A DNA stretch of 64,000 nt from Aselliscus stoliczkanus (taxonomy: Eukaryota; Chordata; Mammalia; Chiroptera; Hipposideridae): contig CM066731.1 in NCBI GenBank assembly GCA_033961575.1, positions 131,185,001 to 131,249,000 on the forward strand. Reading direction: 5' to 3'. Position 1 is the stretch's first letter. The number at the start of each line of letters is the position of its first letter. The position numbers and the translations under genes were made by a program. The notes under the pieces were generated by a model, which worked only from the letters and a program-made list of their open reading frames with translations, had not been told where the DNA came from and did no database searches. Positions 50,844-60,339 of the stretch are shown here, piece by piece.

Positions 50844-52265
50844 TATGAATCAGCACTTGATAATCCTGAAATGTAACCTATATCATGGACAGGAAGCCAC
50901 TGTCAGGACAGAATATGAAGATAGAATGGTTTCCTATAGGCAAAGGTGTCAGATAAGGGTGCATTTTATCTCCCTACTTATTTATTTATTTTCAAATATT
51001 TTATTGGGGAATTGGGGGAGGGGAACAGACAAATTGCTGTCCTTTTGTTCTTTAATCTAGTTGTGGAGGACGTCGCTTCACTGGTCCGTGTTGGTATTAT
51101 CATTGCGCTCTTCCCAGGTGAGGCAGTCGCTCGCCGGCCATCTGGGTGGCCGCTCACGGTGGCTGATGGCAGCTGATGAAAGCTCATGCGAGCAGCCGGC
51201 CAGCCCCACTGCAGCCTACATTGTTGCTGGCGACTCCCAGCAGCCCAGCTCCAGGTCAAGCTGTTGTTCACCATCTTAGCTGTAGAGGGCGTAGCATCAC
51301 TGGCCCTCTATGTGGGATCTGAACCGGGGTCCTGCTGCTCAGAGCTGGCGTCCCAAGCCAACGCTTAACCAACGCACCACTTGGCCGGCCCTCTCCCTAT
51401 TTATTTAATCTCTGTGCAGAATATATCACACACAAAAAAACTGGGCTAGATTCAGAGGAAGGAGCAGTGAAAGTTGGTAGAAAAAATAGGAATAACTTAA
51501 GATATACAGATGACACAATCTTACTGGCAGAAAGTAGAAATGATTTGAAATAACTTCTGATGAAAGAGAAAGAAGAAAGTGCCACAGCAAGACTGCAAAT
51601 GAACATCAAGACAAAAATCAAGACTACAGACGAAATACACAACTTTAACACTGATAATGAAAACATCAAAATTGTTAAAAGGTTTTGCTTACCTAGGTTC
51701 AGTCATCACTTCAAATGCAGACTGCAGCCAAGACATCAAGAGATGGATGAGACTCAGAAGGGCAGCAGTGGAAAGATCATCGAGAGCAAAGATGTGTCTT
51801 TAGGGACCAAGGCTAGGACCATCCACATGCTTGTACTCCCAATTACTATGTACGGATGTGAAAGTTGGACAGTGTAGAAGGCTGAGAGGGAAACAAAACT
51901 GATTCATTTGAAATATGGTGTTGGAGGAGGGCCCTACAGATAACCTGAACCTCCAGAAAAACTAAGGAGCAGGTCCTAGAGCAAATTCAGCCTGAACCAT
52001 CGCTGGAGGCAAAAATGACAAAGCTGAAGCTATATTGCTTCGGGCACATCATGAGAAGGCAGAGTTCTTTGGAAAAGACAATAATGCTGGGAAAGATAGA
52101 AGGCAGCAGGAAAAGAGGAAGACCAAATATAAACTGAATTGGTTCCATAAAAGCGATAAGCATGAGTCTACAGGAGCTGAACAGGGCAGTTGACGACAAG
52201 ACATTGGGGACATCATTCATTCATAGAGTCACCAGAGTCAGAGTCGACTAAATTGGCTTGTTGGC
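50844..52265 (+). pseudogene. RTE (BovB-like) LINE 3' half, non-coding
   Basis: Decayed reverse transcriptase of the RTE clade. Readable pieces in order: frames around GVR.GCILSPYLFNL, split by a SINE at 50985-51391; the catalytic box as YTDD (normally Y-x-DD) in RYTDDTILLAE near 51505; and MYGCESWTV near 51850, a hallmark of BovB/RTE C-termini. A distal part resembles the BovB end (GGGAAAGATAGAAGGCAGCAG; GAGTCAGAGTCGACTAAATT). Stops and frameshifts abolish coding. BovB-type RTEs are patchy in mammals and known for horizontal spread. Confidence 0.85.
50985..51391 (-). mobile_element. Long-form tRNA-derived SINE inserted in the RTE
   Basis: Reverse orientation: left end is the complement of the CCCCAATAAAAT-type tail, right end the complement of the GGGCCGGCC head. 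Target duplication TCTCCCTACTTATTTA at 50969-50984 and TCTCCCTATTTATTTA at 51392-51407, one mismatch. Removing it restores the RTE motif order. Same subfamily as 6250-6651. Confidence 0.93.
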
Positions 52266-52419
52266 ATACAAGAAGTCTGGATACTAAAATCTTTGTTTTT
52301 ACAGTCGCTTGAGTTTTTCAGATTGATCAAATCAAAGCAGTTTTTCTACCTTTGCTTTTATCAATGTTTGTAGGGCTGTTGAGATATGGATTATTGTCCC
52401 TAATGAATTCTGTTACTAA

Positions 52420-52500
52420 CTAAATGGCTTAAGCAAGCTACTTAACATTTCCGAGCTCAGTTTTACTTTGTTGTAAAATGAGGAAATTGTTCCAGGTAGG
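52420..52500 (+). repeat. MIR SINE core
   Basis: GCAAGCTACTTAACATTTCC and CAGTTTTACTTTGTTGTAAAA in MIR order. Confidence 0.65.
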
Positions 52501-52664
52501 CAATCACCTTCCTAGGACTCCTTCCACTTGTAAGTCACATTGACTCTCTGCCCGTCAGTTGTAAGTAAAGAATCTCCTCTTCAGAGAAGAGTAAGTGATT
52601 GCTGGTGTACCCTAACGATGGACCTGGAATACTCTGAGACAGTCACTCCTCTTAATTTAGGTCA

Positions 52665-52870
52665 AAGCGTGGGCTTCACAGAGGAAAAGTCCTGGTTGCA
52701 CTCTGCAACTTACTAGTATGTGGCCTGGTGCAATTATTAACCTTTCTGAAGCTCAATTTCCCTATCAGTAAAGTGAGAATAACACAAGCCCTTCCAGAGT
52801 TGTGGTATTAAACCAAGTCTGTAAATCTAGCTCTAAACACAGTGTTCGGAACAAAACAACTATTTAAATA
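52665..52870 (+). repeat. MIR SINE
   Basis: GCAACTTACTAGTATGTGGC, TGAAGCTCAATTTCCCTATC, then AGCTCTAAACACAGTGTTCG. Clear MIR core and tail. Confidence 0.75.
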
Positions 52871-53590
52871 AAAGTATCTATTTTTTAACACAGAAATAAT
52901 TGTTCTTCTAATAGCATTTCTCCAAATTTAATATCAACCCTATCATAATTGCAGTACTTAGACATTTTAAGGTGTCAATTTGGGCTGACTTGTTTTAAAA
53001 AGTAATTGGAAAGACATGGGCTCAGAGGATTTTTTTTTAATTAAGCAAACAGTCTGTGTGCTGACCTTTACCCTGTAGCTCTTTTATTTAATAACAGTCT
53101 ATTAATGGACACAACTTTAAGCTGTTTGATTACTACTAATGTAATCTAGGCCAAATATGTTACCTAATAGCAATAATAAACTTTCTTACTCTAGAGAAAT
53201 TTTAATGGAGGTTTTGCCTCATTTTTCTCAGTTTTGAAACAAGATTGTGGGGAAGTTCTTAGTTTTGAGTTCCCATCAATAGGAATTTAGTCCTTTTAAC
53301 CACTGATCACATGTAGATTATATTTAAATACAAGTAAATGTGATAAAATCATTTTTAGATGGATGAGATAAGCTTTGAAGGCTGTATAAGTACTGCATTT
53401 TACAATTTAAAAACAATTGCTTAACTAGAAAAGAAAGAAAGGGAAAAAAAAAATTCCCCCAAATGTGGGAAATCAGAGTTCTTTGCTATGCTCTTAACTA
53501 CAGCAGGAAATATGTGTTTGTTTATTATGACCCTAGTGTTTCCATAGCCAAATTAACTTTCAAACACAGTTTTCATTCTGTTTAACCAAC
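52871..53590. other. Intergenic, nothing recognised
   Basis: AT-rich DNA; no gene or clear repeat. Confidence 0.45.
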
Positions 53591-53594
53591 AGTT

Positions 53595-53775
53595 GTCACC
53601 TTATCTTGTAGAAACTGGTAATTCACAGGGAGGTCAAGGAGAATATTTGCATAATTACATTTACTAGAGCCTGGTGTCCCCACAGCTTGGTAATAAAGCC
53701 TTTGTGAACAGGGAACACTTATAACTACAGGGTTCCCTACAGGGTGTGTTAATTAGCCCATTGTAACCTGCCAGG
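53595..53775. promoter_or_regulatory. Candidate cis-regulatory element
   Basis: Repeat-free 180 bases with several factor-like sites close together: an octamer-like ATTTGCATAATTA (53644), AGGTCAAGG (53631), GTTAATTAG (53748) and AGGTCAACC (53772). Inferred only from motif density; conservation is untested. Confidence 0.25.
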
Positions 53776-56700
53776 TCAACCTGTGTTGAAGATGACTTTC
53801 AGGGACTATCAAATTTTATAGCAAAAAGAGTTCTGAATTACCATTATATATTTAGGAATCTCTCCTTGTTGATTCTAGGTTTCTCCTCCTTCATGAGATG
53901 TGAGCCTGATTTGTAGCAGGTTGTGGAAGAATAATCACTTGTATTTCTCCTAGAAAGTTCTCTGGAGGATAAAGGGTGAGTAATATGTTCTATAGCTAGA
54001 TAAATAAGTATCTATACTGATTCATCAGTCTTGAATATCTGCATGTCAAATTCCTAAAATTTATCAACTCATTGCATAGACTTTTATCAATTCAATTTTT
54101 AAGTTTTTTAGGAATTAGCTTATTATTTTTTGTCTCTATAGTTCTATTTCCTTTAATATTTTATTGTTCGATTAACTGTCATGGAACTTCACTTATTTTA
54201 AAAGAAATTTTAAAATAGCAACTTTATAAAAATTGCTTATGATTATTAATTTGTCAAAATATATTTAATCAAAGATTATTAAGTAGGTACATCTTATAGC
54301 TTCTGAATAAATGAATGACAAAAGGGGGGATTTAAAACTGTTGCTAAAGTATAAGAGATCTACTGGCTTAGCTCACCTGCCGAAAGCTGGTTGAAATGAA
54401 GTATCTTTGTTTTAATGTCCCACCTGTTCAATCTTGTACTTTTTGGTTAGTGATGGTAAGGGAAATTGGTGGAGTTGAATGTAAGAATAGACAAAAAATT
54501 GTTTCACAGAATTCTGTCTGAGTCTAGCAAAAACCCCATTCTCTCCCCATTTTTGTCCCCCTGCAAACTTGCCAAGCCTTGTTCACTTTGGCTTTATTTT
54601 AAAAATGCATTTCTGGTGAGTGAGGAAAGGTTTTGTACTGTGTTTTCAATGACTCACCCAAAATAACTCCATTCAACTTGTAAACGGTCCTGTTCTGAAT
54701 GCAGATTGTGTTTGTTCTGAGATGGGCATGAAGGAGCTGCAGAAGGGAGATTAGAGAAGGGAAATGTGGTGGGAGTGGGCAGTGCAGTTCAGGCATATAT
54801 CACAATTATTTTTTAAAAAGACACTGTGTGTTTGTATGTTTTCAAGAACTGTGTGTGAGATCTGTACCATTTAAAGCTTTTAAAGATACATCAGTATTAG
54901 ATAGATGGATGGTTCATCTAGTCACTGACCTGTTTTTTCTGATCCTCATCAAATGTGGAATAAGACAATTTATTTGTAAATATATAATTTCAAATATGCA
55001 GAGTGAAATAATAAAAATTTTAAAAATTTCTAAATGGCTTCATATATAAGAACTAGAAATAATCTTAAAATAGTAAGAAAATGTATATCAATACATTGAT
55101 TACACAACAGGACAGCGTTAAAACTGGGAAATGCAATAATGACATCCTCCTGTTTTGTTGTGTACTGCAGAAAAATGTTTACTCTCAAGTGGCACAGATT
55201 GAGCATTTGACATTGATAGATATACCTTTTTAAAACCTTTTATGATTCAAAATATCAGATATTTAAAAGCAATATTTTAGGGCAGGCCTGAAAAGAAAAA
55301 AGAAAAAAAAGACAGATCTAAACTTGAGCATTAAGACTTCACAGATGAATTAAAAACATTTTGGCACTTCTATCTGTAACTATGTCTAGTTATGAGGATT
55401 TCAAAACCTCTTTTGAGTTGTTTCACAAATTCATACAACAGAACAAGTAAAACTTATTCTGTTATATAATCTTGCTTCACTCCATTGTTGATGAAAAATA
55501 GATGAGCCATTCTTACCTGTTGCTCAGAAACACCAGAGAATTGAGCCACTGAAAAGAAAACAAGCTGTCTACAAGGTTTTTACTATGGAGAGGGTAAATT
55601 TAGCATTATGTGGCAAACTAAAGAAACTGCAATCTAGGAATGAATGGTCAAATGAGTGATAAAATGACAAGGTTTCAACATGCATGAAATCAGAAAGTAT
55701 ATAAACCTACCCAAATTATGTAAATAATTCACAAGGCCAAGTTCCTGTAGTATTGACACCTGCTTCTCTCTCTGGTGTGTCCTTGGGAAAATAAAGGAAA
55801 TCAAAATACCACATTGTTATGCTATATTAATACTTCCTTATGATGACAATGTGCTAGTATAATAATCCTTGCATTTTTGTTAATATGGAAAAACCACAGG
55901 AACAAATAATAGGTTTAAAGTATAGATCTTAAATATGCAATCTTATTATATACAACAACCAGAAATACTTGAATGATCAATAATGACTTAAAGGAATATA
56001 TCAAAAAACTAATCTAAATCAGATTAACCACTTTTCCTCACATTCAATTATATGATTTGTAAAAAAAAAATCTTTGAAAGTTTTTGAAGAATTCACTCCT
56101 TGAATAACACTTTCCTTTTGTTCTCTTTTATTTTATGATTGCACTGTTATTCCTGGAAATGTTAATAGTTACATTGAGGGGACCCAAAAGATTTCATGTT
56201 GAAATGAATTTTAGAAATATTGGGTTAAACAAATTAAACTTTTTTTTTCTTTTTTCTTTCTTTTTAAGTAAATCTTGAGGACTTCTCAAGTCTCTAATAA
56301 CATTCATTGTGAGTGGGATGGGGTGGGAAGTGACAAGGATTTAATATGCTGTAGTTTTCAAACTTATTTCATATAGAATTCTCTGTCTCCAGGTAATGCT
56401 ATTGAAATATAAAATGCTGCTCTATCTGTTTAATCTGCAATTCTACTTACCTTAAACCTCCCAGTTCCCTTTTGTCTTCATAAAGGGTAAACATTTTGTA
56501 AACTGCAGTGCTACCATTGTCTGATCAGATTCTGAATTATTGAGATTTCAATGCACAGAATTAAAATTTTGATGACATACATATTATTGAAGAGACAATA
56601 CCATAACTAGAACCAAAATGCCTTAGCTTACCTAATAGTAAATCTTATTTTGTAATTTTGAGGTGTTAAAATCTGGAAAAGCAAAAAAATAACTAAATTA

Positions 56701-56885
56701 AATTGAGCATAATGTTTCATTTTTGATATACGCTTTTCCATTTAAAGCTGCCTCATTTAACCAGCATATGTTTTCTGTCCATTTTTAAAAATTCAGCTGC
56801 GTAAGCATGAAGATAGATGCCATTTACTAGTATACGAATAACGTCCCCATATGAAATTGATGTTTGCCTTCTGCAGTATAATAAT
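53776..56885. other. Intergenic, nothing recognised
   Basis: 3.1 kb of AT-rich DNA. A possible SINE-head scrap (GGGCAGGCCTG) followed by A-rich sequence lies at 55281-55315. No gene supported. Confidence 0.4.
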
Positions 56886-56889
56886 TTCA

Positions 56890-57065
56890 GTAGCTATCCT
56901 GGGCTTCTACTTTATTCCATGTGATCCTCACATCACCTTGGGAAGGTAGTCATCTCCATTGCTATTTCACAGAAGAGGAACATGATGACCAGGGATATTA
57001 GCTGCGCTTCTCTAGACCATACAACTAGAAAGGACAGAAACAGATTTCGAATTCCAGCCTGACAT
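56890..57065 (-). repeat. MIR SINE, antisense
   Basis: GATCCTCACATCACCTTGGG, TTTCACAGAAGAGGAACATG and ACAACTAGAAAGGACAGAAA in antisense MIR order. Confidence 0.75.
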
Positions 57066-57069
57066 CAAT

Positions 57070-58520
57070 AGCCCTACTATTTCCACTACATTATGCTGGA
57101 TGGAGTTATCCATATCTAACATAAATTTGTTTCTTCCTCCACCTTATAAGCATCAGAGACTCAGATATTCTTTGTGTAGCTTCCACAATGTGTATTTGCA
57201 GTCTACAATACAGTACTTGTTTGGAAAAAAATTCCTTGAAGAAGGAAACATCTAGACTCTCCTCATGTGTGGTGTGGCATTTGTTATGGAATAAATGTAA
57301 TACTTTGGGCGTTTTTGTTTTTTTAAATATCAAAGTTGAGAACACAATTAAAACCCCTTTTCAACATAGTTGTTTCAAAGATTTCCTTCTCTATTATTTG
57401 CATATCTTTAACATGGTGCATTAAAAAATTATGTAGAAGAAAACATATGATTGTGCTATTGGAGATTCAGTAACTGCTGTATTCTATTCTAAAGTTACCT
57501 GCTGGCATTTTTTTCCTTTCTTTATGACTTGACTCTGGTAGTTTGGTTTTGAAACATAAAACATGGTTTATTATTGCTTTTCGCAAGAATTCTGTTGTCT
57601 AAAAGTGTATTATTTAAACAACAAAACTAAGTACAGGGAATAGGCCTTAGAGAAACAACGTGAAAAAAAAGTATTTTGTTCATTCAGCTGTCCATTCTGA
57701 AGAACATAAAGAATAGAAAATGTGCTTCAAGAGAATTTGTTGTTCGTGTGGGAAGGACACCATACTAAAAGTGTGAAAGGTGGAGGAAGGCTACTGAGCA
57801 ATGTTCTTTACTCTCACAGTCTACAGTCTGTCTGGGAAGTCCAACATCCCTTCAGAGGCCAGTCATAGTATTTTCTGCACAATTCAGTCCCTAAATAAAT
57901 GATATAAACATTCAGTTGTATATCAGGGCATAGTGGGAGAGATGTGACTGAGACCGGGGTGGGGGGAGTAAAAGGGGTGGTGGGGTGCGTGGAGGAAAAC
58001 TTCTGGTGCAGCTGTATCTTGACGTTCAGGAAGGTATTAGAAAGAATAGGAATGAATTTAAGAGGTGAGAATATAGAGTCGGCAATAGCATGTGGAGATG
58101 AGGGGATTGGAGCTGGGAGCTGCAGATGTGCAGGGTGGGGTCCAGCAGGACCCTGATGGAAACGGTGAAGACAGTCTACTTGGTCCTCTGTGGCTCCTAA
58201 CCAGCCCTTTCAGTATCGCTTCCCTCACTCTGTATCCTTTCCTACAGGGCGTATTTTGGAGGGCTATGAAACTGCTAGCCACACTTTCCCATAGGACTCT
58301 TGAAGGCTGAAAAGTCTTTAAAATTTAAAGAAACGATTTAATAGTGAAATTTCAAACCAATGAGATACTAGTATCACTGTTCTAGCTCCCCTTCCACGTC
58401 GCAGAATATATAGGCCCAGCATGACATTCAGACGGCTCTGGAAAGTGAGTTTGGATTTTGGATATGATCTTATAGGTGCTGATAAACCACTGGAAGTTTG
58501 TGTCTGATTTTGAATAGTAT
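57070..58520. other. Intergenic region upstream of ITPRID2, nothing recognised
   Basis: AT-rich, with a G-rich patch near 57954-57990 (GGGGTGGGGGGAGTAAAAGG) that could form G-quadruplexes. No gene supported. Confidence 0.45.
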
Positions 58521-58523
58521 TTT

Positions 58524-58608
58524 TTTTTTTTGAGGGCAGTGTCACTGGCCCTCATATGTGGGACCGAACCGGGGCCAGCGCTTAACCACCGCGCCACTCG
58601 GCCGGACC
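58524..58608 (-). mobile_element. Head-only tRNA-derived SINE 1.1 kb upstream of ITPRID2 ATG
   Basis: Reverse orientation: T run, complement of CCTCAAAA-type end, B box, then the complement of the GCCGAGTGGCGCGGTGG head. Target duplication TTGAATAGTATTTT at 58510-58523 and 58609-58622 (the T-run makes the left end approximate). Compared with 34024-34149 it lacks about 20 bases between the B box and the rest of the head. Confidence 0.9.
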
Positions 58609-58622
58609 TTGAATAGTATTTT

Positions 58623-59169
58623 ATCATCTTTCTGCCCATGAGATTTTTTAAAATAACAAAAGGGAATGCTCAGACTCATTTTAAAAATCGTTCTGAACCT
58701 TGACATCATTTGTTTTTTGTAGCATCTTGCTGCGCCAAAATCCAAGCACATATTTCTACATTTTCCTAGAGCTACACCTCGCTCTTTCTCTCTTTAGCTC
58801 TACACTTCCAACGTCAATGTGGAATTCCCAGATTATTTTCTCAATTCGTTTTCACATATAACACACTGGCCATAAATAACTCTCTTAAGCATGAAAGCAG
58901 CACTCCAGGAAACTTGGTCTTTTCCAGTTAGGACATTTCGGACAAGAACTATCACTTAGGCGCCTCTTCCTTTCGTCTTGATCTACACCATTCCTCGGAC
59001 ACAATTCTCTGGGCTCCTCGAGGCACTTGCAGCGAGCCCCCAACCCTCGCTTTGACGCGGTGAAGAGGGACGTGCAGCGAGACTTGGCCTTCCCATATGT
59101 TTTCTCTTCTGGGATGGGGGAGAAGTTGCGAGGGAGACAAGATCACTGACAAACAAGCCAAGAAATCTC
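58623..59169. other. Promoter-proximal sequence of ITPRID2
   Basis: Unique AT-rich DNA turning gradually CpG-containing after 58960. No exon or repeat recognised; it may hold proximal regulatory sites. Confidence 0.5.
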
Positions 59170-59528
59170 TCCCACTCCGAGGGCCACCAGGGACTACCCG
59201 TCGCTCCACGCCGCGCCCTGCGCGCCCCTGCGCGCCCTGCGCGCCCCCGGCCGGAAGGGGGCGTGGGACGCCGCGGAGGGAGGGGCGCGCCGACGCGCGC
59301 GCGGCGGCCCGCCCGGTCCCGGGCGCGTCAGGAGGGGGGCGGGGGCGGGGGGCGGGAGGCGGAGGCGGGAGGGCCAAGGGGGCGGGTAGTGGGGAGCTGG
59401 GGCCGGCCGGCGCTCGGCTCCCGGCGGCGCTGGTGAGGGCCACTCGCGCTCCTGCGCTCGGCTGGCTTCATGTGAAGTGCTGGCCCTCCGCCCCCTCCCT
59501 CCCCTTCCTTCCCTCCCTCCCTCCCGTC

Positions 59529-59578
59529 CCCTCCTCCTCCTCCTCCTCCTCCTCCTCCTCCTCCTCCTCCTTCTCCTC
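59529..59578. repeat. (TCC)n microsatellite in the ITPRID2 5' region
   Basis: About 16 uninterrupted TCC triplets, preceded by C/T-rich sequence from 59490, 120-170 bases upstream of the ATG. This strand asymmetry favours triplex or purine-strand structures, and the tract is likely to vary in length. It lies in the promoter or 5'UTR. Confidence 0.9.
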
Positions 59579-59697
59579 CCGCGCCCGCTGCCCGGGGCCC
59601 CCAGCCCGACCCGGCGCTGACAGCAGGGGCGGGGGTCTCCGCCGCCGCCTTGTCTCGCGCAGGCTCGGGCTGGGGCAGCGGAGCCCCCGTTGCGGCC

Positions 59698-59920
59698 ATG
59701 GACCGGCCCCTGGTGGCGTCGGCGGAGGCGGAGGAGGAACTGGAGTGGCAAGTGGCGAGTCGTAGAAGGAAGGCCTGGGCCAAGTGCCGCGGGTCCTGGC
59801 AGGCGTCGGAGACGGAGGACCTGTCCGCAGAAGCGACGACGCAGGAGGAGGACGAGGACGACGACGAGGACGACGACGAGGACCTCCCGGGCGCGAAGCT
59901 GCCCGCGGCGGCGGGGAGAG
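59698..59920 (+). CDS. ITPRID2: ITPRID2 (SSFA2/KRAP) coding exon 1
   Basis: First coding exon, 74 codons plus one base. The start ATG at 59698 has a strong Kozak context (G at -3 and +4). The protein opens [20 protein letters not shown], which I recognise as the ITPRID2 N-terminus. It continues with a basic/tryptophan stretch ([13 protein letters not shown], residues 22-34) and an unbroken 13-residue Glu/Asp run (residues 50-62). The exon ends in phase 1 at a GT donor (59921). Known of the family: KRAP/ITPRID2 binds inositol trisphosphate receptors and actin and places the receptors that give local calcium signals. The receptor-binding domain lies in later exons, outside this window. The acidic run is coded by simple GAC/GAG repeats and probably varies in length. 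The exon sits in a CpG island. Confidence 0.95.
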
Positions 59921-60293
59921 GTCGGTGCGCTCGGCCGGGCTGCGGCGGGTGGGGGACGCGGGGAAGCGCGGGCTGGCCGGCGGGGGGTGGGGAGTCCCGT
60001 GCGCCCGGGGCGCCTCCTGAGTTGTGGAAGAGCCTCCCGGGCTGGATAGGCCGAGGGGAGACGAGAGCCTTCCGACCTTTAAACACGCGCGCTTGGCAAG
60101 GCGTCTTCGCCCATCAACATAGACGCCCCGGTGCCATCTCCTTTCCCTTCCGATGGACCCCGAGGCACGCTGCCTAGGCTGCACTGTGCCCCCAGGAGAT
60201 TTCCTTACACGCGAGGGAGTGCCCAGGGTTACCCGGCCTTCGGAGTCCTGGGGTCGCTAACGAGCTGTGTCCCCCCCTCGCTCTGCCCCACAG

Positions 60294-60339
60294 GAAACGT
60301 GCCCAACGAGAAGATCGCGATATGGCTCAAGGACTGCCG
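60294..60339 (+). CDS. ITPRID2: ITPRID2 coding exon 2
   Basis: A 46-base exon after a 373-base intron. The acceptor is a C-rich tract ending in CACAG, and the donor is GTGAGT. Joined to exon 1 in phase 1 it reads GNVPNEKIAIWLKDC (residues 75-89) and ends in phase 2. This matches the conserved N-terminal segment of ITPRID2 and supports both splice sites. The exon is still inside the CpG island. No alternative start or frame is needed. Confidence 0.95.

Noticed and set aside
58952..60184. Several overlapping open frames of 119-252 residues on both strands in the CpG island
   Set aside because: They are Arg/Pro/Gly/Ser-rich translations of GC-rich DNA in the wrong frame or strand. Only the frame with the ATG at 59698 matches a known protein and splices in phase.
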